Counted from the stretch's first letter, positions 1 through 5,161 are shown. The stretch is 5,431 nucleotides of DNA from Firmicutes bacterium UBA1440 (GCA_002329565.1 DCTM01000052.1:70977-76407), one strand, 5' to 3'. The notes: generated from the letters alone by a model not told the origin. Program-made: numbers and translations.

Positions 1-444
1 ATTAGAAGGCAGCTTATAATATTTGACAGCAAAATTGAAGATAGCTGAAAGTTGATTGTTCACTGTTTTCAAATATGTTTGACTATAATTGTTTTCATGA
101 GAAATCAATTCATTCTGCCATTTCCTAACTGTGGTTGCATTGATTGTGTTAATAGGCATATCCTTGAAGAAAGGTAATATTTTCAAATCAATCACATATT
201 TTTTGTTTGCTAATGTGGTTGGCTTCAATCTGCTTTGGCAATCTTCCATATACAGTTCAACCAAGCTGCTAAAAGCCATATCACAGGAAGCATGGGCTTT
301 GTTCAGGAATTCCCTTTCAAAAGCTTTGGCTTCCTTTTGAGTTTTGAAGCCTTCTTTCTTTTTCTGCTTGCGTGCACCTGTCCAATCAACATAATAGAAT
401 TTGCAGAACCATGTATTTCTTTTATCATCCTTATAAACTGGCAT
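1..444 (-). CDS. Tyrosine-recombinase integrase of a mobile element, N-terminal part (3' end outside window)
   Basis: Reading leftward from ATG at 444-442, 148 codons stay open to the window edge. The protein begins MPVYKDDKRNTWFCKFYYVD, followed by a Lys/Arg-rich stretch and TQKEAKAFEREF. This is the usual arm-type DNA-binding domain (about residues 1-48) of Firmicute phage and ICE integrases. Residues about 55-148 (FSSLVELYMEDC, LKPTTLANKKYVI, INATTVRKWQNEL, LKTVNNQLSAIFNFAVKYY) match the SAM-like core-binding domain. The catalytic R-H-R-Y domain would lie off the left edge and cannot be checked, so activity is unknown. The start is supported by AAAGGA at 459-454 with 9 nt spacing and by an in-frame stop at 474-472 just upstream. 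The family catalyses site-specific integration and excision between att sites. No excisionase gene is seen upstream, where one often lies; recombinase debris is there instead. Confidence 0.9.
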   Translation of the reverse strand, partial: MPVYKDDKRNTWFCKFYYVDWTGARKQKKKEGFKTQKEAKAFEREFLNKAHASCDMAFSSLVELYMEDCQSRLKPTTLANKKYVIDLKILPFFKDMPINTINATTVRKWQNELISHENNYSQTYLKTVNNQLSAIFNFAVKYYKLPSN

Positions 445-493
445 TGTACCAATTCCTTTCTGATTGATTTTTCAACCATGAAATGGTACAATG
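442..493 (-). repeat. 10-bp inverted repeat spanning the integrase start
   Basis: CATTGTACCA at 442-451 and TGGTACAATG at 484-493 are perfect reverse complements separated by 32 bp. The left arm contains the integrase ATG. In the leftward transcript the arms could form a stem holding the start codon, with the AAAGGA ribosome binding site in the loop. It could equally be a protein-binding repeat (regulator or integrase arm site). The repeat is seen directly; any role is inference. Confidence 0.5.
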
Positions 494-527
494 ACAGTGA
501 CCAAATCATGATTCTTTCACAGGTTTC

Positions 528-809
528 TTGGTGCGGTTGCTTTTCGGAATCCCTACGGTTGCAGCCGTGGGGATTCTTATGGTGCAGGAGCTTCGACAGC
601 GTAAAAAGCGTACACCTAAGCAGATGGAAGAACCGAATTTATTCTCTGGCTTGGTGTACTGCATCGACTGTGGCAAGCCCCTCGTCCTGCATCGGGCACA
701 CACCATGGATGCGATTAAGAACAATTTTATGTGCTATACCTACAAGAAAAAGGGCAAGGACATTAATAATGCTTCAAAACGGATGAAATGCAAAAGTTGT
801 TTGCCATAG
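528..809 (+). pseudogene. Large serine recombinase remnant (zinc-ribbon region only)
   Basis: An open frame from a TTG at 528 to TAG at 807-809 encodes 93 residues. About residues 19-79 (582-764) look like the end of the recombinase domain plus the zinc beta-ribbon of TnpX/TndX-type large serine recombinases: VQELRQRKKRTPKQ, then LFSGLVYCIDCGKPLVL and NNFMCYTYKKKGKDI. The C45-x2-C48 pair and C69 are present, but the fourth cysteine expected about ten residues after C69 is missing and similarity stops there (NNASKRMKCKSC, then stop). The N-terminal resolvase domain with the catalytic serine is absent, and residues 2-18 (RLLFGIPTVAAVGIL) do not look like recombinase and coincide with a hairpin. 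The fragment is about 55% G+C, clearly above the integrase next to it. No ribosome binding site precedes the TTG. A dead relic of a second mobile element is the best reading. Confidence 0.72.
547..576. repeat. GC-rich hairpin at the 5' border of the recombinase remnant
   Basis: GAATCCCTACGG (547-558) pairs with CCGTGGGGATTC (565-576) over 12 positions with one A/G mismatch (a G-U wobble in one strand's RNA) and a 6-nt loop TTGCAG. No T-run follows on either strand, so it is a poor intrinsic terminator. It sits where recognisable recombinase similarity begins (about 582) and may mark a recombination junction or an old att-like core; that is inference. Confidence 0.45.
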
Positions 810-956
810 AAATAAGCAATGTTTATATTTATAACCTGGCTATTTCTAATGAGTTGGATGCAAAACTGTATATGGCAAAATGAAGATACTGACTATTGGG
901 AAAAGACCTCTCCGATATTGCTCTTATTGAACCTGAACAGTAAAAATGATCGTTAA
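788..956 (+). pseudogene. Short frameshifted coding-like remnant of unknown family
   Basis: From ATG 788 one frame reads MQKLFAIEISNVYIYNLAI then SNELDAKLYMAK and stops at TGA 881-883. The next frame continues from 882 as EDTDYWEKTSPILLLLNLNS then KNDR and stops with TAA at 954-956, inside the palindrome. The two halves read as one protein-like sequence if one base is restored near the AAAA run at 877-880. I do not recognise the family. There is no convincing ribosome binding site, and the ATG overlaps the end of the recombinase remnant in another frame. The coding-like appearance is only a judgement from residue composition. Confidence 0.25.
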
Positions 957-985
957 ACTCCTTGCGACGCAAGGAGTTTAACGAT
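949..985. terminator. Near-perfect palindrome, possible intrinsic terminator
   Basis: ATCGTTAAACTCCTTGCG (949-966) and CGCAAGGAGTTTAACGAT (968-985) are perfect 18-bp inverted arms around a single A at 967. With one G/T mismatch the pairing extends to about 945-989. Reading leftward, the hairpin is followed by CATTTTTA, a short T-run suitable for termination; rightward it is followed by TTATTAAAGG, which is weaker. No leftward gene is evident to its right, so the transcript it would end is unclear. It could also be a relic of a mobile-element end or a protein-binding site. Confidence 0.45.
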
Positions 986-991
986 TATTAA

Positions 992-1099
992 AGGTTCGTG
1001 ACTGTTGACCAAACTGTGTTTAAAGAAGTATCCTGTACGATTCAGTTTAAATATGATAATCAAATCATCTGATAATATTAGCATAATTTCCCAAAAACA
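992..1099 (+). other. Intergenic stretch with a short unassigned open frame
   Basis: This is the rest of the gap between the remnants and the diguanylate cyclase. A 26-codon open stretch at 992-1072 reads RFVTVDQTVFKEVSCTIQFK then YDNQII and a TGA, and looks like the end of some protein, but no start, ribosome binding site or family is recognisable. After it the DNA is AT-rich, with two TGATAAT copies around 1054-1076 and no gene. Confidence 0.2.
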
Positions 1100-1128
1100 T
1101 TATCATCTATTTCTTATTGTGTTATAAT
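1100..1128 (+). promoter_or_regulatory. Sigma-A-type promoter of the diguanylate cyclase gene
   Basis: TTATCA (1100-1105, 4 of 6 to consensus) lies 17 bp before a perfect TATAAT (1123-1128). Transcription would begin near 1135, leaving a leader of about 65-70 nt before the gene. I see no GEMM-type c-di-GMP riboswitch or other recognisable structured RNA in that leader. Confidence 0.65.
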
Positions 1129-1201
1129 CGTTGAAAGTATGGGTATTCTTGAAGGGGTGTATTCCATCCGCTATTATTCGCATATGACTTAAAATGGGGT
1201 T

Positions 1202-2407
1202 ATGATTATGATTAATACTAAGCCATCCGGATTTCATATAATAACAGCAATTGTAATATTACTGTCTTTGGTAATGGGCTTAGTAACATTTATTTTTTGC
1301 ACCAACATAAAGCAAGTAATTGTTAAAGATTTAAGCAAACATGCATTGAATTCTGCTACAACTATTGCTGCTTTTATTGAAAATGACATCGGTAATTACG
1401 AACAACTTACAAATAAAGTTCTGTCAGGAGAAGATTGCAAGGATGACGCTTATTATCAAAAGATGCTTTTGCTGTTTCAACAAATAAAGAAAAATAACAC
1501 GGCGTCTTTAATTTATACCGAGACATTGAATTCAAAAAACGACAGAACCGTGTACATTTTGGATGCCGAAGATCCCGGGAATGCATTTTTTTCGCCAATT
1601 GGAGCAACTGATTCTGTAACAGACACAGAATTGTTTGTGTTTACAAAAGGAAAACCGCTGGCAACCGACATTGTTCATGCTGTAGGATGGGGAGATTTTA
1701 TAACCGGATGGGCACCTATTATAAACCACAACACCGGTAAGACAATTGGTATAGTAGGTGTTGATATTTCCGCAGATTATGTAAATGATATCATGATGAA
1801 GATCGTAAGATTTTTTATCTTAGGAGACATATTATTTATTTTACTTGCTGCAGCTACAATTTACAGACTTTATGTATCCAGATTTAATGCATTAAATACA
1901 GACTATCTCACCGGAGCATTAAGTAAACGGTTCTTTGAAAGTACTTTACGTAGTTTGATTGGAAATGCGAAACGAAACGGCACACCGTTTGTATTGGGAA
2001 TAATTGATATTGATGATTTTAAAGATATCAATGACAAGTATGGACATGTTGCAGGCGATATTGTATTAAAATCAATAACAAAAATAGTTCAAACTCACAT
2101 CCGAAAAGGCGATGTCTTTTCAAGACTTGGGGGGGATGAATTCGCGATTTTATTGGATGGCGCAGACCTTAGCACGGGGGAAGCCATATGTGAAAGAATA
2201 TTAAAAGAATTGTCGGAGCACAAGGTAATTATTAATGAGACCGATACAATTAGTGTTACGGTTAGTATCGGAATAGCCGAATGGGATAATGATTCTGCGC
2301 TAAATCTAAAAGAAAAAGCTGACAGCGCCATGTACTGTTCCAAAAACACCGGAAAGAATACGTTATGTCTATATAAAAAAGACGCAAAAAATAACCTTTC
2401 AAATTAA
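1202..2407 (+). CDS. Membrane-bound diguanylate cyclase (Cache-like sensor + GGDEF)
   Basis: This 401-residue protein should make cyclic di-GMP from two GTP at the membrane in response to an external signal. A transmembrane helix at about 12-33 is followed by an extracytoplasmic region (34-200) ending in WAPIINHNTGKTIGIVGVDI, the typical C-terminal strand pattern of a Cache sensor. A second helix lies at about 203-222. The cytoplasmic GGDEF domain starts at DYLTGALSKRFFE (234-246). It has the metal and GTP residues in IDIDDFKDINDKYGHVAGD (D269, N277, D286), the signature GGDEF at 310-314, and the late motif ADSAMYCSKNTGKN. RxxD (R301-D304) lies exactly five residues before GGDEF, so the product-inhibition I-site is intact. 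There is no EAL or HD-GYP domain. ATG 1202 and ATG 1208 are both possible; GGGG at 1196-1199 fits 1208 better (8 nt versus 2), a two-residue difference. The gene appears complete, monocistronic and active, amid decayed neighbours. Confidence 0.95.
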   Translation: MIMINTKPSGFHIITAIVILLSLVMGLVTFIFCTNIKQVIVKDLSKHALNSATTIAAFIENDIGNYEQLTNKVLSGEDCKDDAYYQKMLLLFQQIKKNNTASLIYTETLNSKNDRTVYILDAEDPGNAFFSPIGATDSVTDTELFVFTKGKPLATDIVHAVGWGDFITGWAPIINHNTGKTIGIVGVDISADYVNDIMMKIVRFFILGDILFILLAAATIYRLYVSRFNALNTDYLTGALSKRFFESTLRSLIGNAKRNGTPFVLGIIDIDDFKDINDKYGHVAGDIVLKSITKIVQTHIRKGDVFSRLGGDEFAILLDGADLSTGEAICERILKELSEHKVIINETDTISVTVSIGIAEWDNDSALNLKEKADSAMYCSKNTGKNTLCLYKKDAKNNLSN

Positions 2408-2487
2408 TTACATAAGGCAGTTACAAACCTTTAGGCTGTGCAGAATGGTAAGATAAGAAAACGGAAATGTGAAGCAATATCACGTAT

Positions 2488-2522
2488 AAAAAAATTATTT
2501 GGTTATGTTGCTCAGCAATAAC
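2488..2522 (-). terminator. Possible intrinsic terminator of the TetR-like remnant
   Basis: Leftward, GTTAT-TGC-TGA-GCA-A-C-ATAAC (2522-2502) can fold into a hairpin with a small bulge overlapping the last codons. It is followed 7 nt later by seven T (2494-2488). The spacing from stem to T-run is a little long, so termination may be weak. The diguanylate cyclase, read the other way, has no separate obvious terminator before it. Confidence 0.35.
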
Positions 2523-2746
2523 TCTGCATAATCCTGTCTGATTTGTTCATTAAAGAGATTAACATCCAGCATTCTGTTAATTGAATTTCCCATTAAAAAA
2601 GGCATGGAAAGCCCACTCATTAAGTTTAATGTCTTCAGTGATAAGGTGAGCTCATCTGATTCGGGTACGGCTTTTTTAATCATATTGTTTATCAAAGCGA
2701 TTCCTTCTGTCTGCAGGAATACGCTGTATTCTGCATGTCCTTGCAA
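2495..2746 (-). pseudogene. C-terminal remnant of a probable TetR-family regulator
   Basis: The leftward frame is open from a stop at 2773-2771 down to TAA at 2497-2495, with a TTG at 2746 as the only nominal start and no ribosome binding site. The 83 residues (HAEYSVFLQTEGIALINNMI, ESDELTLSLKTLNLMSGLSM, LFNEQIRQDYAELLLSNI) are all helical with no helix-turn-helix. They resemble the ligand-binding and dimerisation C-terminal half of TetR-type repressors, which usually have about 190-210 residues, so the first ~110 including the DNA-binding domain are gone. It is back to back with a truncated ABC permease, the usual arrangement of a TetR repressor and the efflux operon it controls. The TetR assignment rests on helix pattern and context rather than a signature motif. 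It should not bind DNA. Confidence 0.5.
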
Positions 2747-3567
2747 TGGTTTGTCTTGAAGGGAAAGCGATTAATCTGGGACTTTATCTGGATATGACCA
2801 TGCCCACCGGTGCAAGTACGGTGAGATCGGGCGTCAGTGAAGTAATAGGTACAGAAAATGCTACTAAAGGGGCCGCTTCCGTTTTAAACGTAGAACAAAG
2901 ATCGCTCTACAATCCGACGAGCCAGACAATCATGAGTTCAATCATGCTGTTTATAAATGTAATCATGCTCGCATTCCTGGCATTGAACACATTATCGATT
3001 GTTCCGCGTTTGCGGCAGGAAGAAAAACTGACAGAAGAGCTAAAGAATCCGATTAATATTCTGCTTAGAGCGGTACCGTATGCCGTGATTACAAGCGTTT
3101 CATTTTATATGGTTATCGGTATCGTAAAACAGGTGGGCGCTCTGCGCTTCGAGGCGAACGTTATTGAATTATTCGTTCCGCTATTCTTGTATGGCTTTTG
3201 TTCCGGCCTTATGTCAATCGTAATAGGATGGACATCATCATCACCGCTGCATTCGGCAGGAAGAATCGTATTTATTATGTTGCCGTCATTTTTACTGAGC
3301 GGTGTTCAGGTGCCGTATTCGCTGTTGCCTGTTCCTCTGCAATGGATCAACCGTCTGTTACCGCTGTCACTGCACTTTAAATTTCTGCGCGGCATGGGAT
3401 ATAAGGGCGGTCGGCTGTATTATTTTATTCCGGAATTGGGCCATTACTTATTGATTATCGCATTGCTTGCTTCAATAATCATATTACTGGCATTCAACGA
3501 AGGTAAACCGAAAAAAGCAAAAGAAAATATTCATATGAAAATAACAAAAGAAGCTTGCGTTGATTAA
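2746..3567 (+). CDS. ABC-2 type transporter permease, 5'-truncated
   Basis: The open frame gives 273 residues, whereas exporters of the YhhJ/YbhR-like ABC-2 permease class have about 370-400. Missing are the N-terminal cytoplasmic segment, first membrane helix and much of the first extracytoplasmic domain; GKAINLGLYLDMTMPTGAST through VEQRSLYNPTSQTIMSS is the end of that domain. Then come membrane segments at about 62-84, 107-127, 138-160, 172-190 and 231-250. The family's hallmark motifs are present: PRLRQEEKLTEELKNPIN in the cytoplasmic loop, and IMLPSFLLSGVQVPYSLLPV then LQWINRLLPLSLHFKFLRGM. No ribosome binding site precedes ATG 2746, and recognisable sequence begins about codon 4, right at the TetR-like remnant. 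No ATPase or adaptor gene is nearby. The protein is probably non-functional even if made. Family assignment is secure; a specific substrate cannot be given. Confidence 0.82.
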   Translation: MVCLEGKAINLGLYLDMTMPTGASTVRSGVSEVIGTENATKGAASVLNVEQRSLYNPTSQTIMSSIMLFINVIMLAFLALNTLSIVPRLRQEEKLTEELKNPINILLRAVPYAVITSVSFYMVIGIVKQVGALRFEANVIELFVPLFLYGFCSGLMSIVIGWTSSSPLHSAGRIVFIMLPSFLLSGVQVPYSLLPVPLQWINRLLPLSLHFKFLRGMGYKGGRLYYFIPELGHYLLIIALLASIIILLAFNEGKPKKAKENIHMKITKEACVD

Positions 3568-3587
3568 GCGAAGTTCAGACTCCGGAC

Positions 3588-3647
3588 AGTCATTTTTGGG
3601 TTGGCATCTTTGAGAAAATTGAGAATGGCAAACTTTCTGTGGCAAGT
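3588..3647 (+). pseudogene. YjdF-family (DUF2992) protein remnant
   Basis: In the frame open from 3564 to TAG 3690-3692, codons 3591-3644 read HFWVGIFEKIENGKLSVA. This matches the N-terminal signature of YjdF/DUF2992 proteins (FWVG-F/V-E-x-x-x-GKL-x-V), recalled from memory of the family. The next expected element (TFGAEPKD-type) is absent: the frame passes into the GC hairpin and stops. The upstream residues VQTPDS lack a start codon and ribosome binding site. In other Firmicutes yjdF genes often follow the azaaromatic-sensing yjdF riboswitch and sit near transporters; no such RNA is left here. Only about 18 of the usual ~140 residues survive. Confidence 0.6.
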
Positions 3648-3651
3648 GAAA

Positions 3652-3673
3652 GCCGGCGCCTTTGGACGCCGGC
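3652..3673 (-). terminator. GC-rich hairpin, likely terminator of the acetyltransferase gene
   Basis: GCCGGCG (3652-3658) and CGCCGGC (3667-3673) form a perfect 7-bp stem with an 8-nt loop, 14 nt beyond the leftward acetyltransferase stop. Read leftward the stem is followed by TTTCAC, a short T-run; rightward no T-run follows. It separates the leftward gene from the rightward permease/YjdF debris. Confidence 0.5.
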
Positions 3674-3686
3674 CGTTAACAAGGAT

Positions 3687-4292
3687 TTATAGCCCTTCTC
3701 TCATCATGCAATAGCAAGTTAAATCAATTTTGTCGGAAGTATGTGACTCCATTAACTGAAACCCAAAGTGTTCGTAGATTGGTACGTTATCAGGATTAAA
3801 TGTCTCTAATACAATGGGTATTTTCTCTTTTTCACAAGATAATATAAGCGGCATTAATAGTTTTCTGAAAGCCCCGGTTCCTTTCAAAGATTTATCAATT
3901 GCCACGACTAACAAGTGAAATACTTCCCCGTCAAAATATTTGATATGCCAGTTTTGAGGTATAATTTCATTTTCAAGTATAGCTCTGCTCTGCATTAACA
4001 GAAGTTCCCCTTCCGTAGCATGTTCCAATAATTTCACGGAAGACTGCTGCATTATTTCAAGCAGCAGCGGTTCCGGCAGTTCTTTCGATGAGTACCCAAT
4101 TAATAAACCTTGACCGTCATCTAACAAATGCACCGCATTATATTCACTGAAAGCTTGTATTTGCCCTGCAGCCTGCAGAGAAAAAAGAAAATCGGCACGT
4201 TTCAAATCCTTGATCTGAAATATTACACCGGGGTCTTCCAAAAACCTCGTTGCCATAAGATTTACATACTTTTTCAATTCAATCTCTTTCAA
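3687..4292 (-). CDS. GNAT-family N-acetyltransferase
   Basis: This 201-residue protein should transfer an acetyl group from acetyl-CoA to an amine of an unknown substrate in the cytoplasm. The C-terminal half carries the GNAT fold: strand 4 VFHLLVVAID (124-133), the pyrophosphate-binding loop LKGTGAFRKLL (136-146; the usual last Gly/Ala is Phe142), then IPIVLETFNPDNVPIYEHFG (158-177). That last segment has the family's Asn and Tyr173, the usual general acid. The N-terminal half (MKEIELKKYVNLMATRFLED and on) is the variable substrate-facing part. The start is TTG at 4292-4290, supported by AAGGAG at 4307-4302 with 9 nt spacing. The gene lies downstream of, and in the same direction as, the XRE/membrane pair, but terminator-like repeats and about 195 bp separate them, so it is probably its own transcript. 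No clear promoter of its own was found. It appears complete. Confidence 0.88.
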   Translation of the reverse strand: MKEIELKKYVNLMATRFLEDPGVIFQIKDLKRADFLFSLQAAGQIQAFSEYNAVHLLDDGQGLLIGYSSKELPEPLLLEIMQQSSVKLLEHATEGELLLMQSRAILENEIIPQNWHIKYFDGEVFHLLVVAIDKSLKGTGAFRKLLMPLILSCEKEKIPIVLETFNPDNVPIYEHFGFQLMESHTSDKIDLTCYCMMREGL

Positions 4293-4301
4293 TACCTTAT
4301 T

Positions 4302-4307
4302 CTCCTT
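4302..4307 (-). promoter_or_regulatory. Ribosome binding site fixing the TTG start of the acetyltransferase
   Basis: AAGGAG (leftward 4307-4302) stands 9 nt before TTG 4292-4290. No ATG or GTG in the same frame lies at a suitable distance, so the site decides in favour of the TTG start. Confidence 0.75.
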
Positions 4308-4415
4308 ACATTTTTGTCCCGATGTATACCGGCTGCTTAATTAAGATTAAGCTGTCAGATCCATAGGGATTATTTACGACTCTATTTCAATTGTTGAGGT
4401 GAGTCAGGATTAATA

Positions 4416-4469
4416 AAAAATCCGGATTTCCGGGTACATTCATAGCACTCGGATTTTTCAATAAATCCG
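4416..4469 (-). terminator. Terminator region with overlapping alternative hairpins
   Basis: Arms AAAAATCCG (4416-4424) and CGGATTTTT (4450-4458) form a 9-bp stem over a 25-nt loop. The same right arm can instead pair with AAATCCG (4463-4469) in a 7-bp hairpin with loop TTCAAT. A third short fold, CCGG-ATTT-CCGG (4422-4433), is followed leftward by ATTTTTTATTA. Leftward, this lies just past the membrane-protein stop at 4488 and gives a T-run, so intrinsic termination of the XRE operon is the simplest role. Confidence 0.5.
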
Positions 4470-4487
4470 GCAAGCTATATTACTTTG

Positions 4488-4919
4488 TCACATCTCTTTA
4501 TCAAACTTAAAGCGATAATATAGGGAACAGCCATGAACAAAGAGATAGGCAAAAACAAGTAAAAGTACAGCGATCAAGTCTACTCCCATGAAAGCGAACG
4601 ATACCATTAAAGCACCAAAAACAAAGGTCATCATATCAAATGCTCTCCCCTTTGCCTTATTTGCAATTGCAATGTTACGCTCATCATTCTTTTCGATATC
4701 CAATTTTTTCGTCAAATCAGGATCGTTGCGAATTGCTCGTTCAGAAATCACATTGCCCATTCCCTGTCCAAACAAGCCACAACCAATGCCAATACAGACA
4801 TAAGGCAATGCCCTCATCACTCCTTGCGGATCTCCGCCCGTTTTTATCAGGTATAAGCCTATAGCTGTCAGAGACAATTCGAGAATGATTGTTGTGTATT
4901 TTGCTGTTTTAGACTTCAT
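4488..4919 (-). CDS. Small four-helix membrane protein paired with XRE regulator
   Basis: The product has 143 residues with four predicted membrane segments at about 9-26, 37-58, 96-112 and 114-134, and no signal-peptide cleavage site. Between helices 2 and 3 is a charged cytoplasmic-type loop containing DIEKNDERNIAIANKAKGRA. The DER-N-x-A-x-x-x-KA-K pattern recurs in small uncharacterised membrane proteins of Firmicutes encoded directly after small XRE regulators (DUF2178-like; exact family not certain). The ATG (4919-4917) overlaps the regulator's stop as TAATG, and AGGAGGAAGG in the last codons of the regulator gives it a strong ribosome binding site, so the two are translationally coupled. 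Function is unknown; partnership with the regulator is inferred from this arrangement. Confidence 0.85.
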   Translation of the reverse strand: MKSKTAKYTTIILELSLTAIGLYLIKTGGDPQGVMRALPYVCIGIGCGLFGQGMGNVISERAIRNDPDLTKKLDIEKNDERNIAIANKAKGRAFDMMTFVFGALMVSFAFMGVDLIAVLLLVFAYLFVHGCSLYYRFKFDKEM

Positions 4920-5119
4920 TATCCTTCCTCCTCGTAAATAAAAATTTCTTCAATAGTCATATGGAAGTATCGAGCAATTTTGAACGCCAATTGAATGGAT
5001 GGATTGTAGCGACCATTTTCTAAAGAACCAATTGTTTGCCGTGATACTTCCAATGCATTTGCCAAATCTTCCTGTTTGATTCCTCGTTGCTTACGCAGTT
5101 CTTCCAAGTGATTTTTCAT
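4919..5119 (-). CDS. XRE-family helix-turn-helix transcriptional regulator
   Basis: This 66-residue protein is a single Cro/C1-type DNA-binding domain. KQEDLANALEVSRQTIGSLE (residues 15-34) holds the helix-turn-helix, with the recognition helix around SRQTIGSLENGRYNPS, followed by LAFKIARYFHMTIEEIF and an acidic tail YEEEG. Length and layout are those of the minimal Firmicute XRE regulators that sit before a small membrane protein. ATG 5119-5117 is preceded by GGAAGGT (5133-5127) at 7 nt. The last codons carry the ribosome binding site of the next gene, with which it shares one base. The promoter upstream has two related operator-like palindromes, so negative autoregulation is likely, and the outer one could also affect any rightward promoter. 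Confidence 0.92.
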   Translation of the reverse strand: MKNHLEELRKQRGIKQEDLANALEVSRQTIGSLENGRYNPSIQLAFKIARYFHMTIEEIFIYEEEG

Positions 5120-5135
5120 GCGAATTACCTTCCGA

Positions 5136-5155
5136 ATGTAAAGTTAAATTTCCAT
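5136..5155 (-). promoter_or_regulatory. Second operator-like site (O2) near the XRE start site
   Basis: ATGTAAAGTTAAATTTCCAT matches the perfect upstream palindrome at 16 of 20 positions, with one half-site intact. It lies just downstream of the -10 and over the expected transcription start, centred 47 bp from the first site. A bound regulator here would block initiation or early elongation. Confidence 0.55.
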
Positions 5156-5161
5156 ATTTTT

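Noticed and set aside
506..724. Leftward open frame with several cysteines
   Set aside because: It is the antisense shadow of the zinc-ribbon remnant; the rightward reading has clear family motifs.
235..786. Long rightward open frame of 183 codons
   Set aside because: It is antisense to the integrase N-terminus and then out of frame with the recombinase remnant. It has odd composition, no ribosome binding site and no family resemblance.
1054..1076. Two TGATAAT copies as a possible regulatory repeat
   Set aside because: Seven bases in AT-rich DNA, two copies only, not positioned on the promoter; chance is enough.
1130..1201. Possible c-di-GMP (GEMM) riboswitch in the leader of the diguanylate cyclase
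   Set aside because: The leader is only about 65-70 nt, and the conserved GEMM sequence blocks and paired stems are not present.
3198..3380. Rightward 60-codon frame inside the permease
   Set aside because: It overlaps the permease, which shows convincing membrane-helix and family motifs in its own frame.
4588..4864. Two rightward frames opposite the small membrane protein
   Set aside because: They are antisense to a well-supported gene with a strong ribosome binding site and translational coupling.
4919..5119. XRE/membrane pair as a classical toxin-antitoxin module
   Set aside because: The partner has four membrane helices and no toxin-family motif, and the regulator is a bare XRE domain without an antitoxin tail; nothing specific supports toxicity.
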